From NCBI GenBank assembly GCA_945895265.1, contig CAMDEF010000010.1, forward strand, positions 1-64,000: DNA of 64,000 bases. Reading direction: 5' to 3'. A model generated the notes under the pieces. It was given only the letters and a program-made list of their open reading frames with translations, was not told the origin of the DNA and did not search any database. How positions within the stretch are numbered: the first letter of the stretch is position 1; each line of letters opens with the position of its first letter. The DNA comes from Bordetella parapertussis (GTDB lineage: Bacteria; Pseudomonadota; Gammaproteobacteria; Burkholderiales; Burkholderiaceae_B). The position numbers and the translations under genes are program-made. Below are positions 26,383 through 34,951 of this stretch, piece by piece.

Positions 26383-27771
26383 GTGCCAGTTAATTACTCG
26401 TTTCCGCATTCTTCCTTTAAAGCCTACGACATCCGTGGCATTGTTCCCTCGGCACTGAACTCGGATTTTGCAAAAGATCTTGGCCGCGGTTTAGCGGCCC
26501 GTGCCAAGGCAGCAGGCGTTACCACCATGGTGGTTGGTCGTGATGGCCGCATCAGCAGCCCCTCACTGGCCGCGGCGTTACAACAAGGGATGCGCGACGG
26601 TGGCATCAACACCATTGATGTGGGCGAAGTGCCTACCCCTTTGGTCTATTTTGCCGCTTACACCTTAAAAACAGGTTCGGGCGTTGCAGTGACGGGCAGT
26701 CATAACCCCCCCGATTACAACGGTTTTAAGATGATGATGGGCGGCGGTACCCTGCACGGCGAGGCCATTTTGGCTCTGCGCGATGAAGTCGCTGCAGGCC
26801 CTGCACACGCAAGCAAGGCTGGCACAGCCACTAGCGTAGATATTTTGACGCCTTATCTGGCGCGCGTACTCGGTGACGTTAAGCTAAGTCGTCCAATGAA
26901 AATCGCCATCGATTGCGGCAACGGCGTCGCCGGCGCAGTTGCTCCACAACTGTTTCGCGCCCTAGGCTGCGAAGTCACCGAATTGTTTTGCGAAGTAGAC
27001 GGCACGTTTCCGAACCATCATCCTGACCCTGCCGATCCGCATAACCTTGAAGACCTGATTCGTTGCGTACAAACCACCGATTGCGAAATTGGCTTGGCCT
27101 TTGACGGCGATGGTGATCGCTTAGGAGTCGTCACAAAGTCAGGCGAAATCATTTGGCCTGACCGCCAACTGATTTTGTATGCGCGCGATGTACTGACCCG
27201 CTGCCCTGGCCAAACCATTATCTATGACGTCAAGTGCAGTCGCCATGTTGCCGTCGCCATTCGCGAAGCAGGAGGCGTGCCGTTGATGTGGCAAACCGGT
27301 CACTCACTGATTAAAGCCAAACTTGCCGAAACTGGCGCACCGTTGGCCGGCGAAATGAGCGGTCACGTATTTTTTAAAGAGCGTTGGTTCGGCTTTGACG
27401 ATGGTCTGTACACGGGTTGCCGTTTGCTTGAAATTTTGTCCCGCTCGGCCAACCCGTCTGCAGTACTTGAGGCGCTTCCACAGGGTGTTTCAACGCCTGA
27501 GCTCAAACTTGAAATGTCTGAGGGCGAGCCTCACGCCCTGATTAAACGCCTGCAAACCGAAGGTGTATTTGCTGGCGCCACCGAAGTTCTCAAAATTGAC
27601 GGCCTGCGCGCCGACTACCCTGATGGCTTTGGTTTAGCTCGCGCCTCAAACACCACACCTGTCGTGGTGCTGCGCTTTGAGGGCGACACCCCCGAGGCAC
27701 TTTCCCGCATTCAAAACGCTTTTCGCAAGCAATTGCTAGCGCTTGCGCCACACGTCACGCTTCCCTTTTAA
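26383..27771 (+). CDS. manB: Phosphomannomutase/phosphoglucomutase (AlgC/ManB type)
   Basis: About 462 residues. Interconverts hexose 6- and 1-phosphates through a phosphoserine. SSFKAYDIRGIVPS opens the fold, VAVTGSHNPPDYNGFKMMMG holds the phosphoserine (about residue 105), FDGDGDRLGVV binds magnesium and GEMSGHVFFKERWFG binds the sugar. The likely start is GTG at 26383 with GGAG about 8 nt upstream; an in-frame ATG at 26317 would add 22 unconserved residues. It precedes pgi, giving a short sugar-phosphate operon. Confidence 0.93.
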   Translation: MPVNYSFPHSSFKAYDIRGIVPSALNSDFAKDLGRGLAARAKAAGVTTMVVGRDGRISSPSLAAALQQGMRDGGINTIDVGEVPTPLVYFAAYTLKTGSGVAVTGSHNPPDYNGFKMMMGGGTLHGEAILALRDEVAAGPAHASKAGTATSVDILTPYLARVLGDVKLSRPMKIAIDCGNGVAGAVAPQLFRALGCEVTELFCEVDGTFPNHHPDPADPHNLEDLIRCVQTTDCEIGLAFDGDGDRLGVVTKSGEIIWPDRQLILYARDVLTRCPGQTIIYDVKCSRHVAVAIREAGGVPLMWQTGHSLIKAKLAETGAPLAGEMSGHVFFKERWFGFDDGLYTGCRLLEILSRSANPSAVLEALPQGVSTPELKLEMSEGEPHALIKRLQTEGVFAGATEVLKIDGLRADYPDGFGLARASNTTPVVVLRFEGDTPEALSRIQNAFRKQLLALAPHVTLPF

Positions 27772-27793
27772 TTTTTTTGCAGCATCTACACTT

Positions 27794-29428
27794 ATGAGCT
27801 CGTTGTCTAAAAGTCCAGCCTGGCTTGCTTTTTCTTCAGCCGTACACACCAGTCCGCTTACGGCAGACAGCTTGCGTATTTTGCCCGCCGTCGATCTTGA
27901 AGTAGATCTGAGTACCCAGCGCTACTCTGTGGCGTTTGAACAAGCCTCGGCCGCGCTGCTCAACCAACAGGGCTTTGAGGCTGCGCGCAAAGGGCTCTTT
28001 GCAGGCGAGGCCATTAACTGGACTGAAAAACGTGCTGCTTGGCACACCGCCCTCCGGTCTGAGCACCCACCAGCGGGCGTGGCTAGCGCGATCAAAGCCG
28101 AACAAGAACGTTTGGCCAATTTTGTTGACTTGGTGAACGCGCAAAACCTGTATCGCAACGTCGTGCATCTTGGCATTGGCGGCAGCGACTGGGGCCCAAG
28201 GCTTGCCGTTGAAGCACTGGCCGGCGTCAGCAGTCGGCGCACGATCCGTTTTGCTTCGAACGTCGATGCGCACGCCATTACCGGCGCACTCGACGGGCTC
28301 GACCCGCTTGATACCTTGGTCATCATCTCATCCAAATCTTTTACTACCACCGAGTCGCTTGCCAATGCGGCGCGTGCCATCGAATGGTTCAAAGCCAACG
28401 GCGTCAGCGAGCCACTTGAGCATTTCGTTGCTGTGACAGCTAATCCAGCAGCAGCGCGCGCCTTTGGCATTCGTGACGACCGCATCTTTGAATTTTGGGA
28501 TTGGGTCGGTGGTCGTTATTCACTGTGGTCTTCAATCGGCTTACCGATTGCCTTAGGACTTGGCCTCAATGCTCTGAATGACATGCGTCGCGGCGCAACC
28601 GAAATGGATGAGCATTTTTTGAATGCACCCATCGCGCGCAATGCACCCGTGCAAATGGCCTTAAGTGCCGTGGCCAACTGCAGTGTGCTTGGCTATGCGT
28701 CGTTTGCCCTGTGCCCGTACGATGCTCGCTTGCGCCAACTGGTGCCATGGTTGCAACAGCTCGAAATGGAATCCTTAGGTAAAGCGACTCAACTCGATGG
28801 CAGCACGCTGGACGTACCAAGCAGCCCCGCCGTTTGGGGCATGCCCGGTACCGACAGTCAACACACGTTTTTTCAGTGGTTACATCAAGATGGCAAAGGC
28901 GCACCAGTTGATTTTGTCTTGTGTGCCAAACCCGACCATCAGCACACCCGTCATCACAGACTGCTGATCGCCAACTGCTTGGCACAGCGTGCCGCGCTGC
29001 GCGAGGGTAAGTCTTTTGAGCAAGCGCTTGCAACCGTCAGTCAAACTGAAAAAGATCCGGTGCTGGCGGCGCAACTTGCTCAGCATCGGGTGCATCCGGG
29101 CGGACGCCCTTCGACCCTAATCGTGCTGCCCCTGCTTGACGCCAAGCAGCTTGGGTCGCTCTTGGCGCTGTATGAGCACAAGGTCTTCACCGAAGGCATC
29201 TTGTGGGGCATCAACCCCTTTGATCAATGGGGTGTAGAGTTCGGAAAAAGGCTAGCAGCCGATATCGAAAAAAGCCTCGACGCCGAAGACAGCGAGTCAG
29301 CTGTCAGCGCTTTTGATCCGTCAACCGCGCACTGGATTCGCCGTTTAGCAACTAGTGCTGAAGACAGCCATGCCTACGAGCGTCGTCGCGAAGAGCGTAT
29401 CGCTCGCGGTCAACCACCCGAGGCCTGA
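27794..29428 (+). CDS. pgi: Glucose-6-phosphate isomerase
   Basis: 544 residues, start MSSLSKSPAWLAFSSAV at 27794. Interconverts glucose 6-phosphate and fructose 6-phosphate. The family signatures are VVHLGIGGSDWGPRLAVEAL, ISSKSFTTTESLANA, WDWVGGRYSLWSSIGLPIAL and, near the C-terminus, GINPFDQWGVEFGKRLA. It follows manB by 22 bp and converges on wbpP. Confidence 0.97.
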   Translation: MSSLSKSPAWLAFSSAVHTSPLTADSLRILPAVDLEVDLSTQRYSVAFEQASAALLNQQGFEAARKGLFAGEAINWTEKRAAWHTALRSEHPPAGVASAIKAEQERLANFVDLVNAQNLYRNVVHLGIGGSDWGPRLAVEALAGVSSRRTIRFASNVDAHAITGALDGLDPLDTLVIISSKSFTTTESLANAARAIEWFKANGVSEPLEHFVAVTANPAAARAFGIRDDRIFEFWDWVGGRYSLWSSIGLPIALGLGLNALNDMRRGATEMDEHFLNAPIARNAPVQMALSAVANCSVLGYASFALCPYDARLRQLVPWLQQLEMESLGKATQLDGSTLDVPSSPAVWGMPGTDSQHTFFQWLHQDGKGAPVDFVLCAKPDHQHTRHHRLLIANCLAQRAALREGKSFEQALATVSQTEKDPVLAAQLAQHRVHPGGRPSTLIVLPLLDAKQLGSLLALYEHKVFTEGILWGINPFDQWGVEFGKRLAADIEKSLDAEDSESAVSAFDPSTAHWIRRLATSAEDSHAYERRREERIARGQPPEA

Positions 29429-29436
29429 GGCGCAAC

Positions 29437-29545
29437 CTAAGACGTTATCGACTTAGCCCAAGACGCAAGATACTAAGACTCTGTCGACTTAGCGCAACAC
29501 CCAAGAGACTAGGTCGTGCGCTAAGACGCTCGCGACCTAGCGCAA
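29437..29545. repeat. Three CTAAGAC...CTTAG repeats at pgi/wbpP convergence
   Basis: Copies start at 29437, 29473 and 29521. Each has CTAAGAC, a variable 6-nt core, then CGACTTAG or CGACCTAG followed in two copies by CGCAA. Each copy is partly self-complementary. The third overlaps the last codons and stop of wbpP. Confidence 0.6.
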
Positions 29546-30573
29546 AACTGAAGATACCAAGGCATAGCAGCTTGCAGGCCTTGGAGGATTGTGTGGGTCG
29601 GTTGATAGCCAAGCAAACGCTGCGCCTTCGAGATATCGGCCTGCGAATGCCGTACGTCACCCGCTCTAAAATCCCGATAATTTGGCGCTAACGAATAAGA
29701 CACTGCGTTCTCGGCAAGCGTTGACACTAGGTGTTTGTGTAGGTCGTTCAAACTTGTGCGTGCGTTGACAGCGACGTTATAGACCTGATTAGTGCCCTCA
29801 GCGCCAGCCATTGCTGCCAAAATATTCGCTTGCACCGCGTTATCCACAAAACAAAAATCGCGACTCGTTTCGCCGTCGCCGTTCACCGACACCACCTCAC
29901 CACCGAGCATTGCTGCTATCCACTTTGGGATCACCGCAGCGTAGGCACCCTCTGGGTCTTGTCGTTTACCGAAAACATTAAAGTAACGCAGACCAATCGT
30001 TTTAAAGCCGTAAGAGCGTGCAAAGACGTCTGCATACAACTCGTTGACGTACTTTGTGACGGCATAAGGCGATAGCGGCTTACCAATCTGGTCTTCAACT
30101 TTTGGCAAAGCAGGATGATCGCCATAGGTAGAGCTTGAGGCCGCGTAAACAAAAGACTGCACCTTGGCATCGCGCGCGGCCACCAACATGTTCAAAAAAC
30201 CAGAGATGTTGACGTCATTGGTGGTGACTGGGTCGGCGAGCGAGCGTGGTACCGACCCAAGGGCTGCCTGATGCAACACATACTCTGCCCCCTCAACCGC
30301 TTGAGCACAGGTTGAAGCTTCGCGAATATCGCCTTGTATAAACCGAAAATTTGACCATTGCTTGGCGCTAACGCTTGCCCGCACTTCGTCAAGGTTATGT
30401 TGATAGCCCGTCGCAAAATTATCAAGTCCGACCACACGCTGATCGAGCTTGAGCAAGGCTTCAAGCAGATTCGACCCAATGAAACCTGCGCACCCTGTGA
30501 CCAACCAATTGCGTGGGGCGGCGCGCAATTGTTGTTGAACTTGCTGGTAGCGCATGCCAGGTACCTGTGTCAT
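29521..30573 (-). CDS. wbpP: UDP-N-acetylglucosamine 4-epimerase, WbpP/TviC type
   Basis: 350-residue extended short-chain dehydrogenase. The NAD loop is [20 protein letters not shown], the catalytic Tyr-Lys pair lies in [15 protein letters not shown] and the Thr/Ser region is [11 protein letters not shown]. The loop [12 protein letters not shown] is typical of WbpP, which interconverts UDP-GlcNAc and UDP-GalNAc. It overlaps wbpO by 4 bp. The two enzymes together would make UDP-GalNAcA for a surface polysaccharide. The C-terminal ARSRAS tail is coded by one of the CTAAGAC repeats. Confidence 0.9.
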   Translation of the reverse strand: MTQVPGMRYQQVQQQLRAAPRNWLVTGCAGFIGSNLLEALLKLDQRVVGLDNFATGYQHNLDEVRASVSAKQWSNFRFIQGDIREASTCAQAVEGAEYVLHQAALGSVPRSLADPVTTNDVNISGFLNMLVAARDAKVQSFVYAASSSTYGDHPALPKVEDQIGKPLSPYAVTKYVNELYADVFARSYGFKTIGLRYFNVFGKRQDPEGAYAAVIPKWIAAMLGGEVVSVNGDGETSRDFCFVDNAVQANILAAMAGAEGTNQVYNVAVNARTSLNDLHKHLVSTLAENAVSYSLAPNYRDFRAGDVRHSQADISKAQRLLGYQPTHTILQGLQAAMPWYLQFCARSRAS

Positions 30574-31844
30574 AAGCGCAAATCTGACTGATCAGCCGGC
30601 AAAATATATTTCAAGTCATACAGCACGTGCTCGGGCTTACCTAAGGACCGAATCGCTGACGCACCCATCTCGATAAACTGCCGATGCGCCACCGCAACAA
30701 TGATCGCATCGTAACGACCGGCTTGTAATGTTTGCACGGGCGCGAAACCGTATTCATGCTGAGCCTCTTGCGCCGACACCCACGGGTCGTACACGTCTAC
30801 CTCAACGTTGTACTCGTGAAGCTCTTTGACGATATCCACTACACGGGTATTGCGCAGGTCGGGGCAGTTCTCTTTAAACGCGAGGCCCATCACCAACACG
30901 CGCGCACCTTGTACATGGATACGCTGGCGCGTCATTAACTTAACGAGTTGAGAGACCACGTAGCTGCCCATACCGTCGTTTAAGCGACGCCCAGCCAAAA
31001 TGATTTCGGGGTGATAGCCAATCGATTGTGCTTTATATGTGAGGTAATACGGATCGACACCAATGCAATGACCGCCCACTAAACCTGGACGGAAGGGTAG
31101 AAAATTCCATTTTGTTCCGGCGGCTTGTAAGACGGCTTCGGTATCGATGCCAAGCTTATTAAAGATCAACGCCAGTTCGTTGATCAACGCGATGTTGACA
31201 TCACGCTGCGTGTTTTCAATCACCTTGGCCGCTTCTGCCACTCGAATACTTGGCGCACAATGTGTGCCCGCGACAATGATCTCGCGGTAGATTTGATCAA
31301 CCAGTGCCGCGATCTCGGGCGTCGAACCCGACGTGACTTTTTTAATCGTACTGACGCGGTGCTCTTTATCGCCGGGGTTGATGCGCTCTGGGCTGTAGCC
31401 GGCAAAGAAGTCTTTGTTAAAGACTAAGCCCGAGACCCGCTCAAGAACCGGCACGCAATCTTCTTCGGTGGCGCCGGGGTAGACCGTCGACTCATAGATG
31501 ACGATGTCACCTTTTTTAAGCACGGCACCAATGGTTTCGCTAGCTTTAATCAGGGGGGTAAGATCCGGACGCTTATATTCATCAATCGGAGTGGGCACTG
31601 TCACGATAAAAACATTTGCGGCGCTTAGCTCAGCGCGGTCTGCCGTACAGCGCAGGCCTTTGGCGCTGGCAAGCTCGGCATCATCGACTTCAAGCGTGTG
31701 GTCGTGGCCCTGCTGCAGGGCCTGTATGCGGGCCGGATTAATGTCAAAGCCAAGCACTGACCTTTTTTTGGCGAACTCGACTGCGAGAGGTAATCCCACA
31801 TAGCCCAGCCCGATCACCGCAAGTTTGACGTCCTGAATGAGCAA
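30570..31844 (-). CDS. wbpO: UDP-N-acetyl-D-galactosamine/glucosamine 6-dehydrogenase, WbpO/TviB type
   Basis: About 424 residues. Oxidises the C6 hydroxyl of a UDP-HexNAc to the uronic acid with NAD. The motifs are [20 protein letters not shown] at the start, [18 protein letters not shown], and the catalytic Cys in [18 protein letters not shown]. The start is probably the TTG at 31844, which has GGAG 6 nt upstream and matches the family N-terminus; GTG at 31865 is the alternative. No glycosyltransferase or export gene accompanies the pair in this window. Confidence 0.92.
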   Translation of the reverse strand: MLIQDVKLAVIGLGYVGLPLAVEFAKKRSVLGFDINPARIQALQQGHDHTLEVDDAELASAKGLRCTADRAELSAANVFIVTVPTPIDEYKRPDLTPLIKASETIGAVLKKGDIVIYESTVYPGATEEDCVPVLERVSGLVFNKDFFAGYSPERINPGDKEHRVSTIKKVTSGSTPEIAALVDQIYREIIVAGTHCAPSIRVAEAAKVIENTQRDVNIALINELALIFNKLGIDTEAVLQAAGTKWNFLPFRPGLVGGHCIGVDPYYLTYKAQSIGYHPEIILAGRRLNDGMGSYVVSQLVKLMTRQRIHVQGARVLVMGLAFKENCPDLRNTRVVDIVKELHEYNVEVDVYDPWVSAQEAQHEYGFAPVQTLQAGRYDAIIVAVAHRQFIEMGASAIRSLGKPEHVLYDLKYILPADQSDLRL

Positions 31845-31865
31845 AATATTCTCCGCAATACCCAC

Positions 31866-32067
31866 AGGCGCTCGAGCCAGCCGGTTCTTATCTTATTTAA
31901 TGCATCAGTTTGATTTTAAAGGCTACAGCGAAACATTGTTGCCAAGCACCTGACGTAAACCACCAATGCAAGCCTCATCGTCACGATGCGGGGCTAGAGG
32001 TTGCGTTAAAGTCACTAGCCGACTACACGTTGAAACAGCTTGAAGGGCGGCAACATTTGCGTTTGAC
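31866..32067. other. Gene-free stretch between wbpO and candidate sRNA terminator
   Basis: No supported gene. A plus-strand frame at 31910-32155 exists but lacks a ribosome site and any recognisable protein character, and it runs through the terminator hairpin at 32068-32101. Confidence 0.5.
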
Positions 32068-32101
32068 AAAAAAAGAGGCCAAGACCTTGCGGTCTTGGCC
32101 T
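32068..32101 (-). terminator. Strong intrinsic terminator
   Basis: Minus-strand AGGCCAAGACC-GCAA-GGTCTTGGCCT, an 11-bp perfect stem with a GCAA tetraloop, then a run of U's. It is 268 bp from the coq7 stop. Confidence 0.9.
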
Positions 32102-32265
32102 AAATCCACCAAAGGAGGAGGGTGGAGGAGACAATCGTGGCAAATTGAGGAGTAAGTTTCAGCGTTTTACTATCGACTAGCGCTTGACTCGCTCTGCTTG
32201 CTTTGTCTGACCGTTATCCTAGATAACGACTTCTTCAGTCAAAACACTTATGACTCAACTTCCAT
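32068..32265 (-). ncRNA. Candidate small RNA with 3' terminator
   Basis: On the minus strand a near-consensus promoter at 32272-32300 would start RNA near 32265, and an 11-bp terminator ends it near 32068, giving about 198 nt with no ORF of useful size. Shortly before the terminator the RNA carries two CCUCC motifs (complement of 32114-32118 and 32124-32128) that could pair with ribosome-binding sites. An alternative is that this is the leader and terminator of a deleted gene such as a phasin. There is no expression evidence. Confidence 0.45.
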
Positions 32266-32271
32266 AAACAA

Positions 32272-32300
32272 ATATTAGTCTATTTTTTTGTGCAATGCAA
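32272..32300 (-). promoter_or_regulatory. Sigma-70-like promoter with TGCA-rich motifs
   Basis: TTGCAT (32295-32300), 17-nt spacer, TAATAT (32272-32277). Over the -35 lies TGTGCAATGCAAGA, and a similar TGTGCATCGCAACAAGA is found about 55 bp upstream at 32345. Repeated TGCN-type sites of this kind resemble PhaR operators of phasin promoters; that link is inference. Confidence 0.6.
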
Positions 32301-32369
32301 GAAAATCCATCAAAACAAGAATAAATATTTATTTTGTTGTTTTTGTGCATCGCAACAAGATTTTGTTGT

Positions 32370-33056
32370 TTAGAGGCGATACGCCGTCGCCGTCATCAAT
32401 TTAGACATTAATCGCATCACACCGCGCACAGGCGCAGGCATCCCTACCGCCCCTGCTCGTTCGGCCGTCACGCGGTGGCCGATCTCGTCTTGTTTCATTT
32501 GCTCGACGATTTTTCGTGAGCGGGTGTCACCTGCTGGCAAACGCTGCAGGTGATCCTCAAGATGCGCCTCAACCTGACGCTCGGTTTCGGCCATAAATCC
32601 CAAATTACGCGCCACACCGGCCCTGGCTGCCAAGACCCCCAAGGTAAATGAGCCGGCATACCAAAGCGGGTTCAACACGCTGGGCCGACTGTCTAGCTCG
32701 CGCAACCGTTGTTGACACCAAGCCAGGTGATCAATCTCGTCGGCCGCCGCACGATAAAAAAGTGCCGCGCTCGAAGGGTCTTTGCTTGCGGCAGCCTGCC
32801 CGCGGTACAGCGCCTGCGCACAAACCTCACCAACATGATTGACGCGCATTAAGCCGGCTGAGTGTGTTGTCTCTGCTGCAGTTAACTCTGGCGCAACGTC
32901 GGGCTTGGCCGCCCCAGCCGGATTGGGCCGAGCCGCCGCAGCCTGCCCCGCCAACACCTGCAGAGCCACATCAACTTCGGCGATAAAGGGATCGAGCCAA
33001 TGTTGGCGACGAGTGAAGTGCGATGATCCAACTGAAACCGCTTGGGGGGCTGCCAT
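32370..33056 (-). CDS. coq7: 2-polyprenyl-3-methyl-6-methoxy-1,4-benzoquinone monooxygenase Coq7
   Basis: 228-residue di-iron hydroxylase of ubiquinone synthesis. Iron ligands are visible in LMRVNHVGEVCAQALYRGQA (Glu), AADEIDHLAWCQQRL (E-x-x-H) and the C-terminal DEIGHRVTAERAG (E-x-x-H). An Ala/Pro-rich linker around residues 35-60 separates the N-terminus from the core. Divergent from the OsmC gene. Confidence 0.95.
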   Translation of the reverse strand: MAAPQAVSVGSSHFTRRQHWLDPFIAEVDVALQVLAGQAAAARPNPAGAAKPDVAPELTAAETTHSAGLMRVNHVGEVCAQALYRGQAAASKDPSSAALFYRAAADEIDHLAWCQQRLRELDSRPSVLNPLWYAGSFTLGVLAARAGVARNLGFMAETERQVEAHLEDHLQRLPAGDTRSRKIVEQMKQDEIGHRVTAERAGAVGMPAPVRGVMRLMSKLMTATAYRL

Positions 33057-33181
33057 ACATAACCTTAAGGTGAAACCTGCCTCGACCTGACGCGAGAGAG
33101 CTTTGACTTCAATTTTAAGCTCTAGCCAAGATTTTGCTTAAAACTTGATTATCATTCTGACTTAACTATTAAGGATTGGAC

Positions 33182-33628
33182 ATGGAAGTCAAAATCGATT
33201 GGGGTGGTCCCGACGGCATGCTGTTCGTCGCGCAAACCGGAACGGGGCATATTGCAGCCATGGATGGCGCACCCGACGGCGGCGGCCACAACCTAGCCCC
33301 GCGTCCAATGGAACTACTTCTTGTGGGAACGGGCGGTTGCACGGCCTATGACGTAGTACTAATTCTCAAGCGCGGGCGTCATGCCATCGTTGGTTGCTCG
33401 GTCAAGTTGATTGCAGAGCGCGCCGACGTTGACCCAAAAGTATTCACCAAAATTCACTTCGTCTTTACGGTCACAGGGCGCAACTTGCCTCGCGCGGCGG
33501 TCGAGCGCGCCATTGCACTCTCGCACGAAAAATACTGCTCGGCCTCGGCCATGCTCGCGCATACCGCCGCGATCACCTGGGCCGCTGAGATTGTCGATAC
33601 CGGCGGCAGCGCCACCGAGACAGCCTAA
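33182..33628 (+). CDS. OsmC family peroxiredoxin-like protein
   Basis: 148 residues. Members reduce organic peroxides with two Cys; here [17 protein letters not shown] and [15 protein letters not shown] supply them. The start is the ATG at 33182, with AAGGA (33171-33175) just upstream. It lies between coq7 (divergent) and thyA, 11 bp before the thyA start. Confidence 0.88.
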   Translation: MEVKIDWGGPDGMLFVAQTGTGHIAAMDGAPDGGGHNLAPRPMELLLVGTGGCTAYDVVLILKRGRHAIVGCSVKLIAERADVDPKVFTKIHFVFTVTGRNLPRAAVERAIALSHEKYCSASAMLAHTAAITWAAEIVDTGGSATETA

Positions 33629-33639
33629 ACACAGGATTC

Positions 33640-34440
33640 ATGTACATGAACCAATACGAAACCTTTATGCGGCATGTCTACACGACGGGCGCAAACAAAA
33701 CCGATCGAACCGGCACCGGCACACGCTCAGTGTTTGGCTATCAAATGCGGTTTGATCTGGCAAAAGGGTTTCCGTTGGTCACAACAAAAAAGCTGCATAC
33801 CCGTAGCATTTTTGTTGAGCTCTTATGGTTTTTGCGGGGTGACTCAAACGTCAAATGGTTACAAGACAATGGCTGCAGCATTTGGGACGAGTGGGCCAGG
33901 CCCGACGGTGACTTGGGGCCCGTCTATGGGGTGCAATGGCGCTCGTGGCCGACCCCTGATGGTCAGCACATTGACCAGATCAGTCAGGTACTTGAGCAAA
34001 TTCGCAACACCCCCGATTCACGCCGTCTGATTGTGTCAGCCTGGAACGTCGGCGAAATCAAAAATATGGCCTTACCACCTTGCCATGCCTTCTTTCAGTT
34101 TTACATCGCACAGGGCAAGCTGTCTTGCCAGTTGTATCAGCGAAGCGCTGATATCTTTTTAGGGGTGCCCTTCAACATCGCCAGTTACGCGCTGTTGACG
34201 CATATGGTGGCACAGCAGTGCAACCTTGAGGTCGGTGATTTTGTCTGGACCGGCGGCGATTGCCATATTTACAGCAATCACTTCGAACAGGTTGAATTAC
34301 AACTCTCACGCGCGCCCAACCCTTACCCATCACTTGTCTTGCAACGCAAGCCAGACTCTTTATTCGACTACCGCTACGAAGACTTTATCATCGAGAATTA
34401 CGAGCACCATCCACACATCAAAGCACCCGTTGCCGTTTGA
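33640..34440 (+). CDS. thyA: Thymidylate synthase
   Basis: 266 residues (264 if the second Met at 33646 is used; AGGA upstream favours the first). Converts dUMP to dTMP with methylene-THF. The motifs are [31 protein letters not shown], the catalytic Cys in [12 protein letters not shown] and [20 protein letters not shown]. It precedes folA by 22 bp, the classic pairing that regenerates the folate it oxidises. Confidence 0.97.
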   Translation: MYMNQYETFMRHVYTTGANKTDRTGTGTRSVFGYQMRFDLAKGFPLVTTKKLHTRSIFVELLWFLRGDSNVKWLQDNGCSIWDEWARPDGDLGPVYGVQWRSWPTPDGQHIDQISQVLEQIRNTPDSRRLIVSAWNVGEIKNMALPPCHAFFQFYIAQGKLSCQLYQRSADIFLGVPFNIASYALLTHMVAQQCNLEVGDFVWTGGDCHIYSNHFEQVELQLSRAPNPYPSLVLQRKPDSLFDYRYEDFIIENYEHHPHIKAPVAV

Positions 34441-34462
34441 TTTCGTTAAAGAGAGTTGGCTG

Positions 34463-34948
34463 ATGCAGCTGAATTTAATTGTTGCCTACGCCCGCAACCG
34501 CACGATCGGGAGAGATAACACTTTGCCCTGGAGGCTGCCCAGTGATTTAGCGCACTTTAAGCGTACGACTCTCGGGTGCCCCATCGTGATGGGCCGCAAA
34601 ACATGGGACTCACTAGGGAGGCCATTGCCCGGGCGACGCAATATCGTGATCACACGCGACGCGAGCAAGACATTTACCGGCGCAGAGGCCTTCACGAGTT
34701 TGTCTGAGGCACTCGAAGCCGTCAAAGATGCCAAGCAGGTATTTGTCATCGGCGGTGCGCAAATTTACCGAGAAGCGCTGCCGCTGGCGCACCGCGTCGT
34801 CGCGACTGAAATACAGGCCGATATTGAGGGCGATGCAATGTTTGATCCACTCGACAAAGCAGTGTGGCACGAAACCTCTCGTCAGCCTCAACCCGCAGAA
34901 AACGGGCTTGCTTACGATCTGGTCGAGTACCATCGCCCTAAAGGCTAA
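34463..34948 (+). CDS. folA: Dihydrofolate reductase
   Basis: 161 residues from MQLNLIVAYARNRTIGRDNT. Substrate and NADPH sites: LPWRLPSDLAHFKRTT (catalytic acid), IVMGRKTWDSLGRPLPGRRN and FVIGGAQIYREALPLA. A GAGAG ribosome site is 7 nt upstream. Longer frames overlap thyA and are not real. Confidence 0.97.
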   Translation: MQLNLIVAYARNRTIGRDNTLPWRLPSDLAHFKRTTLGCPIVMGRKTWDSLGRPLPGRRNIVITRDASKTFTGAEAFTSLSEALEAVKDAKQVFVIGGAQIYREALPLAHRVVATEIQADIEGDAMFDPLDKAVWHETSRQPQPAENGLAYDLVEYHRPKG

Positions 34949-34951
34949 GTC

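Noticed and set aside
29437-29545. CRISPR-like spacing of repeats
   Set aside because: Only three imperfect units, uneven spacing, one inside a coding end; no cas genes.
31910-32155. 81-codon plus-strand ORF between wbpO and coq7
   Set aside because: It runs through a perfect terminator hairpin, lacks a ribosome site and has a composition unlike a protein.
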